From: Panacibacter microcysteis
Lineage (GTDB): Bacteria; Bacteroidota; Bacteroidia; Chitinophagales; Chitinophagaceae
Length of the DNA stretch: 64,000 nt
NCBI RefSeq assembly: GCF_015831355.1
Contig: NZ_JADWYR010000001.1
Coordinates: 2,480,001 to 2,544,000, forward strand
Reading direction: 5' to 3'
Shown: in pieces, positions 27,338 to 36,469 of the stretch
How the letters are laid out: every line of letters starts with the position of its first letter
How positions within the stretch are numbered: the first letter of the stretch is position 1
Program-made: the position numbers and the translations under genes
The notes under the pieces: model-generated
Databases searched by the model: none
What the model was told of the DNA's origin: nothing
The model's input: the letters and a program-made list of their open reading frames with translations, nothing else

Positions 27338-27646
27338 CTATTGCTGGTGGATCTTTAGTTTGTTAAGCATTTCGTCACTTACGGGATCGCTGTATACACC
27401 GTACGCGCTAACCAGCGTTCCTTTCATACTGCCGTCCTTGGCTTCTACTACGTATAAAATTGATGAATCATCAGGGTTGGTCATACCCTCAAAGCGATAG
27501 AAGCTGGTTATCTCAAATTGTGAAGGTGCAAGGCAAACACCGGTCTCATGGCATTTGAGCTGGTCAAAAGCAAGATTAAAATCTGTTGTGTAGCCTTGTT
27601 TTTTAAGATCATTCAAAGCATCAACCAGTGTATCATAAGTCTGCAT
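27338..27646 (-). CDS. Small conserved protein, unknown function
   Basis: 102 residues, acidic and soluble, beginning MQTYDTLVDALNDLKKQGYTTDF. Two cysteines sit in LKCHETGVCLAPSQFEI and the second half looks like a beta sheet (FYRFEGMTNPDDSSILYVVEA). Proteins of this kind are common in Bacteroidota and are sometimes named 'phosphoribosylpyrophosphate synthetase', but no PRPP synthetase motif is present, so I give no function. It stands alone between the asparaginase gene and a terminator. Confidence 0.75.
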   Translation of the reverse strand: MQTYDTLVDALNDLKKQGYTTDFNLAFDQLKCHETGVCLAPSQFEITSFYRFEGMTNPDDSSILYVVEAKDGSMKGTLVSAYGVYSDPVSDEMLNKLKIHQQ

Positions 27647-27695
27647 ATTTTTTATTTAAAGATACTCATTGCAGGCAAAGCACTATGTTTAAATA

Positions 27696-27727
27696 AAACA
27701 AGGCAGACCAAACGGTCTGCCTTGTTT
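27696..27727 (-). terminator. Rho-independent terminator of the propeller-like lipoprotein gene
   Basis: Perfect 14-bp stem AAACAAGGCAGACC / GGTCTGCCTTGTTT with a four-base loop. On the minus strand it is followed by TATTTAAA. It lies 29 bases after the stop of the gene ending at 27756. Confidence 0.85.
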
Positions 27728-27755
27728 GAGGACTATTCGTAAATATATGATCTGT

Positions 27756-28868
27756 TTATTTGGTAAGGTCGCCTGCTTCCGGTGAGTAAGGCGTGGTTAC
27801 TGTTGTTACAGGCATTACATCGCCCATATCTGTTATTCTGAATGCCTGTATTTTCTTGTTCGCTTTTTCAATAGCAAAAATAAATCCTTTACCGTTTAAC
27901 CAGCGGCTCGCAACATCCACAGGATTTCCAAGCCCTGTATTTGCGCCATAGATCACCGCGTCTGCATATACACTGCCGCCAGATGAAAGTTTAGCTGCGC
28001 CATTGTTGATCACATAAATACCACCATCTGCATTGAAAGCCGGTTTGCCAGGTGTAGGCGTAACGGGAGCAGCAGCCTCACCAATTTCAGTAACGATCAA
28101 CACATCTGCTTCTGCATTATAAGTAATACCATGCAGGCGGCTGAAAGTGCCGTTTGGCCTGTCTTTTATGTCGAGCGATCTGCTGGCAGCAGCATTGCCG
28201 GTATGTAACATAGCCGGGTTATCAAATATATCCAGGCGCATAGCGGCCAGGTCTATCACTACAACCAGTTTATCCATCATTTCATCATAAATAATGCCCC
28301 ATGGCTGGCCGCTTATTTTCACTTTTTCGCCTGTTACATTGCCGGATAAATTATTGAAGTTCCTGTAAAGCCTGATGGTACTGTCTGTATTGTTGGCAAT
28401 AAACAGTACATCATTTTTCTTATCGTAAGCAAGCTCTCTTCCGCTACTTAACGAAGTATCAGTAAATGATCTTACCAATGTTGGCGGGTTAGACATATCT
28501 GAACCGTTGGCAAAAACATACAATGTTTTTTTCTGGCGGCTTAGCTGAAAAACCTCATCAGTTTTTTTGTTGTATAATACGCCATTACCATCTTTGGCAC
28601 CCGTTGTAAACTGGCTCATCAATACGGTTTGATAATTAAGTAAGCCATATTTATACAGGTTATCCACGCTTGCTGCAGTATCAGCAGCAGAAACAAATAA
28701 TCCCTGCATAGCAGATTTTGCCGAAAGCTCGTCGCTTTGTTCTGCAGCAACGGCAGGTGGTACTTCTTCTTTAAAATTGTTTTTCTGGCAACTGGTGAGC
28801 ATAAAAGAAGATGATGCTACACAAATGGCAAACGCAAAAGTTTTCTGAATTGATGTAGATGTTTTCAT
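27756..28868 (-). CDS. Lipoprotein with beta-propeller-like repeats
   Basis: 370 residues. The signal sequence ends in the lipobox MLTSC (Cys27), so it is a lipoprotein. The body has repeated short beta-rich units such as GNGVLYNKKTDEVFQLSRQ, GRELAYDKKNDVLFIANNTDSTIRLYRNF and PWGIIYDEMMDKLVVVIDLAAMRLDIFDN, about 45 residues apart, like NHL/YVTN propellers. No catalytic residues are recognised. It may bind a surface ligand or partner; this is inference. It is a single-gene unit with its own terminator. Confidence 0.75.
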   Translation of the reverse strand: MKTSTSIQKTFAFAICVASSSFMLTSCQKNNFKEEVPPAVAAEQSDELSAKSAMQGLFVSAADTAASVDNLYKYGLLNYQTVLMSQFTTGAKDGNGVLYNKKTDEVFQLSRQKKTLYVFANGSDMSNPPTLVRSFTDTSLSSGRELAYDKKNDVLFIANNTDSTIRLYRNFNNLSGNVTGEKVKISGQPWGIIYDEMMDKLVVVIDLAAMRLDIFDNPAMLHTGNAAASRSLDIKDRPNGTFSRLHGITYNAEADVLIVTEIGEAAAPVTPTPGKPAFNADGGIYVINNGAAKLSSGGSVYADAVIYGANTGLGNPVDVASRWLNGKGFIFAIEKANKKIQAFRITDMGDVMPVTTVTTPYSPEAGDLTK

Positions 28869-28926
28869 CGTAATAGTTTTTTCTACTTACGAAATGTTAA
28901 GAAGCAAAGATTTAAAAAAGAAGAAT

Positions 28927-28981
28927 TATTTTAACAGGCTGTAGTGCAGGTGGCATCGCCTGTTGTGTCACTCACTTGTAC
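28927..28981 (-). repeat. Interspersed intergenic repeat, type A, reverse
   Basis: Core at 28960-28981, exact. The tail TTAACAGGCTGTAGTGCAGG with TGGCATCGC points to the lipoprotein gene start at 28868. Confidence 0.86.
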
Positions 28982-29051
28982 TTTCAGCAAGTATAGCGGC
29001 AGGGTGCGCAAAACTCTAATGTTGTTCTAATATAGCAGGCGGTTAGTTTAT

Positions 29052-29059
29052 TACCTTTG
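29052..29059 (+). promoter_or_regulatory. Putative -7 box upstream of mutS2
   Basis: TACCTTTG followed by CA matches TAnnTTTG and lies 23 bases before the mutS2 ATG. No TTG is seen at the expected upstream distance. Confidence 0.42.
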
Positions 29060-29082
29060 CAAACAAAATTTTTCGGGGAAGC

Positions 29083-31185
29083 ATGAAGTTATATCCAGAA
29101 TCGGCAGCAGTGCAGTTAGAGTTTGATAAGATCAAGGCCTTATTGACCGAACATTGCAATAGTGAATACGGAAAGAAAAAAGCAGAACAGTTACGCATTC
29201 ATACCAAAAAAGAATTCATTGAACTAGAGTTGCAACAAACCAATGAATTCAAATTACTGTTACAACATGCCCAGTATTTTCCTAATGATTATGTATTGAA
29301 TATTGCACGTGAAATAAAGCTGCTTGGTATACCGGGCAGTACACTCAGCGGTGATGAATTTATGCTTATAAGAAAACTGGTAAGCAGCCTTGAAAAAATA
29401 TTCCGGTGGTTTGATAATGAAAGGAGAACGGCTTATCCTGCACTAACAAAAGTTATTGAAGATACCTACTATGAAAAAGTCATTGCAGAACTCATAGATG
29501 ATATACTGGATGAATATGGCAATGTAAAAGATACAGCCAGTCCTGAACTGCAGAAGATACGGGCAAGCCTTTACCGTAAGAGAAATGAACTGAGACGCGC
29601 ATTTGAAAAAGTGGTGGCGCGGTTAAATAAAGCGGGCTATGCAGCAGATATAGAAGAAAGCTTTAGCAATGGCCGCAGGGTAGTGGCAGTATTCTCAGAG
29701 CATAAAAGACAGGTAAAAGGTATTCTTCATGGAGAGAGCGACAGCCGCAAAACAGCTTATATTGAACCAGAAGAAACCATTGAAATAAACAATGATGTAT
29801 TTGCGCTGGAGAGTGATGAAAGAAAAGAAGTAATGCGCATATTAAAAGCACTTACCGCACAGCTAAGTTCTTACAGCGCCTTGTTACATGTCTACTATAC
29901 AGTACTAGGTGAATATGATTTTATACGTGGTAAGGCAAAGCTTGCCGTAGACGTAAATGGTAATTACCCGAATGTGATTGATAAAGCACACATTGAAGTG
30001 CGGGATGCGTATCACCCGTTGTTGTATTTGTACAATAAAAATTCGCAGCGTAAAACCATACCCGTTACGCTTGAACTGGATGATAAAAAAAGGATTCTCG
30101 TAATCAGCGGCCCTAACGCGGGTGGCAAAACGGTTACCATGAAAACAATCGGGCTCAACCAGATGATGATGCAGAGTGGGCTGTTGGTTCCAGTGCATCC
30201 TACTTCTGTAATGGGTATATTCAAGCAACTTTTCATACACATAGGCGATACGCAGAGTATAGAATTTGAGTTAAGTACCTACTCGTCTCACTTGTTGCAC
30301 ATGAAATATTTTATAGAGAACGCCAATGGCAAAACCATGTTCTTTATAGACGAACTGGGTAGCGGTAGTGACCCCAACCTGGGTGGATCATTTGCAGAAG
30401 TTATTATGGAAGAACTTGCCCGCAAACATTCATTTGGTATAGTAACAACGCACTACCTAAATCTGAAGGTGATGGCCAACCGAACAGTGGGAATAATTAA
30501 TGGTGCCATGGCATTTGATGAAGTTAATCTTCAACCGATGTATAAACTGATGGTTGGTAAACCAGGCAGTTCTTACACATTTGCTATAGCTGAAAGAATA
30601 GGCTTGCCAAAGCAACTGATTACGCGTGCCAGGCAGCTGGTGGATGAAGATCATTTCAGGCTGGATAAATTGCTAAACCGCACGGAGCAGGACCAACAGC
30701 AACTGGATAAGGACAAGAAAGAACTTGCCAAACTGTTGCAGGAAAATGATAAGCTGCGAAAAGAAATGGAAGGCGTGATGAGCCGTGAGAAACACCGCCA
30801 GCAGGTAGAAGTTTTGAAACACCAAAACAAGATTACAGAAGATCGTATTGAGCAGATGAAGGAAACAGAAAGAAAGCTTAAACAGATCGTAATTGAATGG
30901 CGCAAGGCTGAAGACAAGGAAGATGTAATAAAGAATATTCAAAACCTGTTGTTTAAAAAAAAGGAACACGTAGTGGCAAACAAGCTTGCCAAAAAGATTG
31001 ATGCAAAATATAAGGAAGTAAAGACAGATATTGTTGTTGGCTCAAAAGTGAAAATGAAAAAAAACCACCAGGTAGGCGAAGTAAAAGAAATACGTGGTAA
31101 GCGTGCTATTGTGCAAATAGGCCTGTTACCAATGAATGTTGATATGGCAGATCTTGTGGTGGTGCAGGAAAGGCAGGATGCCTGA
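29083..31185 (+). CDS. mutS2: MutS2 family ATPase without Smr domain
   Basis: 700 residues. Order seen: an N-terminal MutS core-like domain, an ATPase with Walker A SGPNAGGKTVTMKT (about residue 343), DELGSGSDPNLGGSFAEVI, and HYLNLKVMA. A long charged coiled coil follows (about residues 525-630), then a small KOW-like beta domain (VVGSKVKMKKNHQVGEVKEIRGKRAIVQIG). Classical MutS2 (near 780 residues) ends in an Smr nuclease domain; here the chain stops before it, and the bases after the stop are repeat sequence. The family acts on branched DNA or on collided ribosomes. The gene lies alone between two repeats. Confidence 0.9.
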   Translation: MKLYPESAAVQLEFDKIKALLTEHCNSEYGKKKAEQLRIHTKKEFIELELQQTNEFKLLLQHAQYFPNDYVLNIAREIKLLGIPGSTLSGDEFMLIRKLVSSLEKIFRWFDNERRTAYPALTKVIEDTYYEKVIAELIDDILDEYGNVKDTASPELQKIRASLYRKRNELRRAFEKVVARLNKAGYAADIEESFSNGRRVVAVFSEHKRQVKGILHGESDSRKTAYIEPEETIEINNDVFALESDERKEVMRILKALTAQLSSYSALLHVYYTVLGEYDFIRGKAKLAVDVNGNYPNVIDKAHIEVRDAYHPLLYLYNKNSQRKTIPVTLELDDKKRILVISGPNAGGKTVTMKTIGLNQMMMQSGLLVPVHPTSVMGIFKQLFIHIGDTQSIEFELSTYSSHLLHMKYFIENANGKTMFFIDELGSGSDPNLGGSFAEVIMEELARKHSFGIVTTHYLNLKVMANRTVGIINGAMAFDEVNLQPMYKLMVGKPGSSYTFAIAERIGLPKQLITRARQLVDEDHFRLDKLLNRTEQDQQQLDKDKKELAKLLQENDKLRKEMEGVMSREKHRQQVEVLKHQNKITEDRIEQMKETERKLKQIVIEWRKAEDKEDVIKNIQNLLFKKKEHVVANKLAKKIDAKYKEVKTDIVVGSKVKMKKNHQVGEVKEIRGKRAIVQIGLLPMNVDMADLVVVQERQDA

Positions 31186-31213
31186 GCCCGGAGTGCTGAA
31201 TAACCATTCAGAC

Positions 31214-31270
31214 GTACAAGAGTGCGACGCAACAGCAGCTTAATAGCAGTATTGCAGCCGACTTACAAAA
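31214..31270 (+). repeat. Interspersed intergenic repeat, type B, forward
   Basis: Core GTACAAGAGTGCGACGCAAC exact at 31214-31233. The tail AATAGCAGTATTGCAGCC resembles the copy at 36355. It points to the VIT1-like gene end at 31302. Confidence 0.86.
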
Positions 31271-31277
31271 TTTAATT

Positions 31278-31300
31278 ATTGCCCGGCTATGCCGGGCAAT
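31278..31300 (-). terminator. Probable terminator of the VIT1-like gene
   Basis: Palindrome ATTGCCCGGC-TAT-GCCGGGCAAT directly after the stop codon of the minus-strand gene. It is followed on that strand by AATTAAATTTTG. The stem is strong but the T-run is broken. Confidence 0.6.
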
Positions 31301-31301
31301 A

Positions 31302-32006
31302 TTATTTTCCTTCTATAAGTCTTGCGATACCAAAAGCAGTTGCTGCGGCTACGGCGCCAATAAGCATAACTTTAAAGCCTCCGCTCCATGGGTTTACGCC
31401 TGTAATTTTACTTTTAAAAAACCCAAAAATAAACAGGCAGGCGAGGGTAATGACAACTGAAAATTTCAACGCTTCTGTAGCTTCATCTACAAAAAAATAA
31501 GGACTTAATGGTACAAGGCCACCAACAATGTAAGAAACACCAATGTTAAATGCGCTTTTTCGTGCACGCTTAGGGTCTGGCTTATCAAGGTTTAGTTCAT
31601 GCTTCATCATAAACTCCACCCATCGGTCTTTATCTTTTATAAGTTCGGTTGTAGCTTTTTCCTGCACATCTTCACTTAAGCCAAGGCCTGCAAAGAAATC
31701 TTTTACTTCTTCTCTTTCTTTTTGTGGCAGATGGTCAACCTCCCAGTACTCTCTTTTCAATTCGCTGTTGTAATGATCCTGTTCTGTTTTACCTGCAAGA
31801 AAACCACCGAGACCCATTGCTATTGAACCTGCGGCAATTTCTGCAATACCTGCAAGTACAATAACACTGGTATTATCCACCGCACCACTGAGACCTGCAG
31901 CCAATGCAAAAGGTACCGTTAAACCATCGCTCATACCTATTACGATATCTTTCAGTAATGCTGAACTTTCCAAATGATCTTCATGATGCAGGTGTGTATC
32001 GTGCAT
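31302..32006 (-). CDS. VIT1/CCC1 family iron/manganese transporter
   Basis: 234 residues from the ATG at 32006 (MHDTHLHHEDHLESSALLKDIVIGMSDGL); 41 upstream codons in frame are not family-like. The first helices carry DIVIGMSDGLTVPFALAAGLSGA. Helix 2 ends in a cytoplasmic metal-binding helical region with many Glu residues (SELKREYWEVDHLPQKEREEVKDFF). Three more helices follow after residue 150. Plant and yeast relatives move Fe2+ or Mn2+ out of the cytosol. It is a single-gene unit. Confidence 0.88.
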   Translation of the reverse strand: MHDTHLHHEDHLESSALLKDIVIGMSDGLTVPFALAAGLSGAVDNTSVIVLAGIAEIAAGSIAMGLGGFLAGKTEQDHYNSELKREYWEVDHLPQKEREEVKDFFAGLGLSEDVQEKATTELIKDKDRWVEFMMKHELNLDKPDPKRARKSAFNIGVSYIVGGLVPLSPYFFVDEATEALKFSVVITLACLFIFGFFKSKITGVNPWSGGFKVMLIGAVAAATAFGIARLIEGK

Positions 32007-32222
32007 GTTCAAACAATTGTTGTAGCAAGATACTAAAATAGTAATGCGAAAAATGATGTACAAAACCACAGGTTTGGCCGAATTCCCCCTTTCAGGCACT
32101 TTACATTTTGATAATACAGCAGTTGACAAGCGAAGTGCTAATTAAAGTATTTAAGATTCGCTTAAATCAATAATATAGTGATAATATATAATATCGTTTG
32201 TCGTTAATGCAAAAAAGTATCC

Positions 32223-33296
32223 ATGAGAAGATCAGTTTTTTTTGTAGTAACCCTGCTTTTAAACTCTCAACTCTTTGCTCAGACAGACACCGTAAGGCTT
32301 GCAGTAACTGATACTGTAAGGTTAGTGATTCAGCCAAACCAGGAAGCAGAGAAAGCATATAACAATGGCAACAGCTTGTTGCAATCTAAAAAGTACAATG
32401 AAGCAATTGCAGCATTTACCAAAGCACTTACGCTAAAACCCACATTAGAGAAAGCTTATTATAACCGCGGGCTGGCTTATGCTGAAGCAGGCAAAACGGC
32501 TGAGGCACTCGCAGATCTTTCCAAATCGATAGAACTCAATGCCGGGGCAGATTACAGCTATATGCTGCGTGCGCAAACCTACAGGAATACAAATGATACA
32601 GCTAATGCTATGGCTGATCTGCGTAAAACCATCGAAATAAATCCCAAACAGGCAGAAGCCTATTATCTGCAGGGCCTGATTGCTTTCCAGGGCAGGGATT
32701 ATATTGCTGCTATAGACCATTTTTCAAAAGCTATTGAAGTAAAACCTGACTATGCCTATGCGCTGAACGACAGGGGCAGTGCTAAAATGGAAATAGATAG
32801 TCTTAACGATGCCATAGATGATTATAAAAAAGCATTGGCTGCCGATCAGAGCCTTGCATTTACCTACAATAATCTTGGTACTGCTTACAGGAAAAAGAAA
32901 GAGTACAAAAACGCCATATCTAGTTACGATAAAGCAATTGGCCTGAAACCGGATTATTATGTCGCCTACAATAACAGGGGAGCGGCCAAAGTTGAAGACC
33001 AGGATGTTGATGGCGCTATGGCTGATTTTAATAAAGCGATTGAATTAAAAAAGGATTATGCATTTGCGTATAATAACCGCTCATCTGTGCAATATAAAAA
33101 GAGGGATTTCCAGGCTGCAGTTGAAGATTGCAATACCGCCATCAGGTTAAATGCAGAATACGCCGAAGCATATTTAAACCGTGGTATCTCCAAGGAAATG
33201 CTCAGCGATTATAAAGGTGCCTGTGAAGACTACACGAAGGCTGCCGAACTCGGTATTAAGATAGCAAAGCAATATAAATCCGTAGTGTGCGAATAA
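32223..33296 (+). CDS. Secreted TPR-repeat protein
   Basis: 357 residues. It has a signal peptide (MRRSVFFVVTLLLNSQLFAQ) followed by about nine consecutive 34-residue TPR units from residue 40 to the end. Examples are AEKAYNNGNSLLQSKKYNEA and YAYALNDRGSAKMEIDSLNDAIDDY. Such proteins are scaffolds; no catalytic domain is seen. The gene ends 25 bases before the PorE-like gene on the same strand, so the two probably form an operon and may act together in the periplasm. Confidence 0.88.
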   Translation: MRRSVFFVVTLLLNSQLFAQTDTVRLAVTDTVRLVIQPNQEAEKAYNNGNSLLQSKKYNEAIAAFTKALTLKPTLEKAYYNRGLAYAEAGKTAEALADLSKSIELNAGADYSYMLRAQTYRNTNDTANAMADLRKTIEINPKQAEAYYLQGLIAFQGRDYIAAIDHFSKAIEVKPDYAYALNDRGSAKMEIDSLNDAIDDYKKALAADQSLAFTYNNLGTAYRKKKEYKNAISSYDKAIGLKPDYYVAYNNRGAAKVEDQDVDGAMADFNKAIELKKDYAFAYNNRSSVQYKKRDFQAAVEDCNTAIRLNAEYAEAYLNRGISKEMLSDYKGACEDYTKAAELGIKIAKQYKSVVCE

Positions 33297-33321
33297 TCCA
33301 CTTATCCAAGAAACAAGCTTT

Positions 33322-35472
33322 ATGAAAAAAATATTACTATTTGTTTTACTCATAACAGGTATTACATCAGTAGCGCAGGTAAATAAACCATTTGAGAAAG
33401 AAAATTTTCCAGACCAGAAAGATGCCTTCAAAGAAGCAAAGAAAAATTATGAAGAAGGGAAGTCGATATTTTTAAGCGGCTATAAAATATATTTAAGTGA
33501 GCTCGACTTTTTTCTTTCTTCGCATGAGTATATGCCCGTAAGCCGCCATGATTATAACCATGCCGGCGAGGCTGCATTTCGTGCCGCGTTGAAACCGCTT
33601 GAAGCAGCAAATGCATTCAATCCTGACAATGCAGATGTGAACTGGATGATTGCCTTTTGTAAGTTTGCCATCAACAGCCAGAGTGATGCATCATTAAAAT
33701 ATTTTGAAAAAGCTTCTCAGTTAAACCCAAATGTCTTTCCTGAGTTTTCTTACTACGCAGGCTGGGCGTATCATTTACAGGCAAAGTGGGACGACGCTTT
33801 AAAGTATTATAATCTTTATCTAACCTCACTTAAAACGCAGTCGAAAGTACCTGCGTATAAACTGGAAGATATTAACAAGAAGATAGCAGAATGTAACACG
33901 GGTAAGGAACTGATGTCAAAGCCAAAACGCGTACGCATCAATAACCTTGGCGATGGTGTAAATTCATCTTTTCCTGATTACAGTGCGTTTATTACAACAG
34001 ATGAATCGATGGTGGTGTTTACATCAAGAAGAAATAATTCAACCGGTCAAAAGCTCGATCCGCTTTCCGGGGGCTATTACGAAGATCTTTACCTGAGCAA
34101 TAAGGTAGATAAAAAATGGGGGTCGGCACAAAACCTTGGTGCACCCATCAATACACCCGGGCATGATGCTACAGCCGGTTTATCTAACGATGGCACTACC
34201 TTGTATATTTATGAAAATCAGAAAGGAGATGGTGGAGACCTCTATGAAAGTGTACTGAAGGGAACAGCATGGAAGATTCCCGAGCATATGAATAAAAACA
34301 TCAACACCAAAGCGCACGAGTCTACTATTTCCGAATCATTCGATAACAAAGTTGTTTACTTCATCAGCGACAGGGACAAAGGCATTGGCGCACGGGACAT
34401 TTACTACTGCACAAAAGATGCAAAAGATAACTGGGTCAATCCTACAAATATCGGCACTACTATCAATACCAAATATGACGAAGAAGGTGTGTTTATGCAC
34501 CCCGATGGCATAACCATGTATTTTAGCAGCCAGGGCCATGGCTCAATGGGTGGTTACGATATTTTCAAATCCACGTTAACCGATGGCAAATGGTCTGAAC
34601 CTGAGAACCTGGGTTGGCCTATCAATGGTCCTGATGATGATGTATTTTTCGTAGTTGCGGGTAATGGACGCAGGGGTTATTATTCCTCTGCCAGAGAAGG
34701 TGGTTATGGTGATAAAGACATTTATTCCATTACCTTTCTTGGAGATGATAAGCCTTTTTTGCTTAGCAATGAAGATAACCTGATAGCAAGCGTTACAGCC
34801 CCCGTAAAAACTATACAACCGGCACCACCGGTAGAATTGCAGCAGCCATCGCTTACCATTCTTAAAGGAACGATCACAGATGAAATTACAAAGCAACCAT
34901 TGGAGGCAACGATTGAGTTAAACGATCTTGATAAGAATGAACTGATCGCAACATTTAAGTCGAACAGCGCAACAGGTAAATATCTTGTAACATTACCGGA
35001 TGGTCACAACTATGGTATAGCGGTAACGGCGCCCGGTTACCTGTTCCATTCAGAGAACTTTAATATTCCCAAAACAAACGGCTTCCAGGAAATCATTAAA
35101 GATGTGGAGTTGAAAAAAGTAGCAGTGGGTAACAAGATCATCTTAAAGAATATCTTCTTCGACTTTGACAAGTCTACGTTGCGGCCGCAATCCATTAATG
35201 AATTGCAGCGCTTAATGAAATTCATGAATGATAACCCAACAGTTAAGATCGAAATAGGCGGCCACACAGACAGTTATGGTTCAGATGAGTATAATATTCG
35301 CTTATCACAGTCACGTTGCGAAAGCGTGGTAAAATACCTTATCGAACATGGTATTGCAAAAGACAGGTTAAAGGCACACGGTTATGGAGAAAAAGTTCCG
35401 ATTGATACAAACGAAACACCGGAAGGCAGGCAGATGAACAGACGAACAGAATTTGAAATTATAGGAAATTAG
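33322..35472 (+). CDS. PorE-like TPR / beta-propeller / OmpA-family protein
   Basis: 716 residues with a signal peptide. Domains in order: an N-terminal TPR-like helical part (residues about 25-185); a PD40-type propeller (SFPDYSAFITTDESMVVFTSRRN, then ATAGLSNDGTTLYIYEN and EEGVFMHPDGITMYFSSQ); a carboxypeptidase-regulatory-like sheet (TILKGTITDEITKQPLEATIEL); and an OmpA peptidoglycan-binding domain (IFFDFDKSTLRP...GGHTDSYGSDEYN...NRRTEFEI). This is the layout of PorE of the type IX secretion system, which links that machinery to peptidoglycan. A TPR gene precedes it. Assignment as PorE is inference from architecture; related paralogues exist. Confidence 0.85.
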   Translation: MKKILLFVLLITGITSVAQVNKPFEKENFPDQKDAFKEAKKNYEEGKSIFLSGYKIYLSELDFFLSSHEYMPVSRHDYNHAGEAAFRAALKPLEAANAFNPDNADVNWMIAFCKFAINSQSDASLKYFEKASQLNPNVFPEFSYYAGWAYHLQAKWDDALKYYNLYLTSLKTQSKVPAYKLEDINKKIAECNTGKELMSKPKRVRINNLGDGVNSSFPDYSAFITTDESMVVFTSRRNNSTGQKLDPLSGGYYEDLYLSNKVDKKWGSAQNLGAPINTPGHDATAGLSNDGTTLYIYENQKGDGGDLYESVLKGTAWKIPEHMNKNINTKAHESTISESFDNKVVYFISDRDKGIGARDIYYCTKDAKDNWVNPTNIGTTINTKYDEEGVFMHPDGITMYFSSQGHGSMGGYDIFKSTLTDGKWSEPENLGWPINGPDDDVFFVVAGNGRRGYYSSAREGGYGDKDIYSITFLGDDKPFLLSNEDNLIASVTAPVKTIQPAPPVELQQPSLTILKGTITDEITKQPLEATIELNDLDKNELIATFKSNSATGKYLVTLPDGHNYGIAVTAPGYLFHSENFNIPKTNGFQEIIKDVELKKVAVGNKIILKNIFFDFDKSTLRPQSINELQRLMKFMNDNPTVKIEIGGHTDSYGSDEYNIRLSQSRCESVVKYLIEHGIAKDRLKAHGYGEKVPIDTNETPEGRQMNRRTEFEIIGN

Positions 35473-35528
35473 TATGGAGCCCGACAGCAGTTTATAATGG
35501 CATCGTTCCTTGCGTCGCACTCTTGTAC
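35473..35528 (-). repeat. Interspersed intergenic repeat, type B, reverse
   Basis: Core at 35507-35528 has CCTTGCGTCGCAC, one change. The tail TATGGAGCCCGACAGCAG begins at the first base after the PorE-like stop codon. Confidence 0.85.
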
Positions 35529-35546
35529 TGCAATGCATAGGGCAAC

Positions 35547-35577
35547 AAAAATGCGAAGTTCACAGCTTCGCATTTTT
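35547..35577 (+). terminator. Rho-independent terminator after PorE-like gene
   Basis: Stem AAAAATGCGAAG / CTTCGCATTTTTT with a seven-base loop and a run of six T. It lies beyond the repeat, so the repeat is inside the transcript's 3' end. Confidence 0.82.
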
Positions 35578-35638
35578 TATTTTACATATGCTAACGGGTA
35601 AGTATTAGTTGTAATTTCAGAACCATAACAAACCATAT

Positions 35639-36253
35639 ATGGAACAGGTATTATACATCATTGCCATTACTGCAGAAGCAATGACTGCCGCACTTTCTGC
35701 CGGCCGCAGAAAAATGGATTGGGTAGGCGTTTGCATCATTGCCTGTGTAACAGCTTTGGGTGGCGGCACCATCAGGAATATTTTATTGGGTCATTATCCT
35801 ATGTCCTGGATTGCACATCCTGAGTATATCCTTATCACCATAGGCGGCGCATTACTGGCAGGTGTAATTGCATCTGTTATGAAAAAGCTGAAAAGTGTTT
35901 TTCTTTTCCTCGATGCTTTGGGGCTTGTTGTATTTACCATTATTGGTTGCCAGCTTGCCGAACAGTTACACATGCCATCACTCATCGTTGTGCTGAGTGG
36001 TGTAATTACGGGTTGCGGCGGCGGTGTGCTAAGAGATATTTTATGTAACGATATACCGTTATTGTTCAGGAAAGAGATTTACGCAACCGCATCGCTGCTT
36101 ACCGGCGTGTTGTATATAGGAATTGAAAGACTTGGGATGACAACAGAAACCGCAGCCATTGTAGCCGCCATTACAGGCTTAATTGTAAGGTTGTTTGCAA
36201 TACGGTATAAATGGCAAATGCCACAGTTTGTTTACGAGGAGGAGTGGGATTAA
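35639..36253 (+). CDS. TRIC family (trimeric intracellular cation channel-like) membrane protein
   Basis: 204 residues with seven membrane helices arranged as two repeats of three plus one. Each repeat carries the glycine-rich kink of the family: CVTALGGGTIRNILLG and VITGCGGGVLRDILCND. Bacterial TRIC proteins form K+/Na+-permeable trimers. Older names are UPF0126 or YadS. The gene stands alone, with a type B repeat on each side in inverted orientation. Confidence 0.92.
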   Translation: MEQVLYIIAITAEAMTAALSAGRRKMDWVGVCIIACVTALGGGTIRNILLGHYPMSWIAHPEYILITIGGALLAGVIASVMKKLKSVFLFLDALGLVVFTIIGCQLAEQLHMPSLIVVLSGVITGCGGGVLRDILCNDIPLLFRKEIYATASLLTGVLYIGIERLGMTTETAAIVAAITGLIVRLFAIRYKWQMPQFVYEEEWD

Positions 36254-36354
36254 TATTTAAGACAATTTTTTACTGATGGATGTGTTAACAGATTCAATAA
36301 AATAATAAAGTGCCGGATGCTGTAATCTTCCCGTTGTTCAGTATTGTTCAAAAT

Positions 36355-36414
36355 GTACAAGAGTGCGACGCAACAGCAGCTCAATAGCAGCAATACAGCC
36401 TGGCCCATAACATT
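36355..36414 (+). repeat. Interspersed intergenic repeat, type B, forward
   Basis: Core GTACAAGAGTGCGACGCAAC exact at 36355-36374. The tail AATAGCAGCAATACAGCC then TGGCCCATAACAT is one of the best-preserved, about 55 bases before prfB. Confidence 0.88.
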
Positions 36415-36469
36415 GCTTTGAATTTTCAATCTTCGCTTTCTCAGATTTTCAAATTATTTTCGCAGCATT

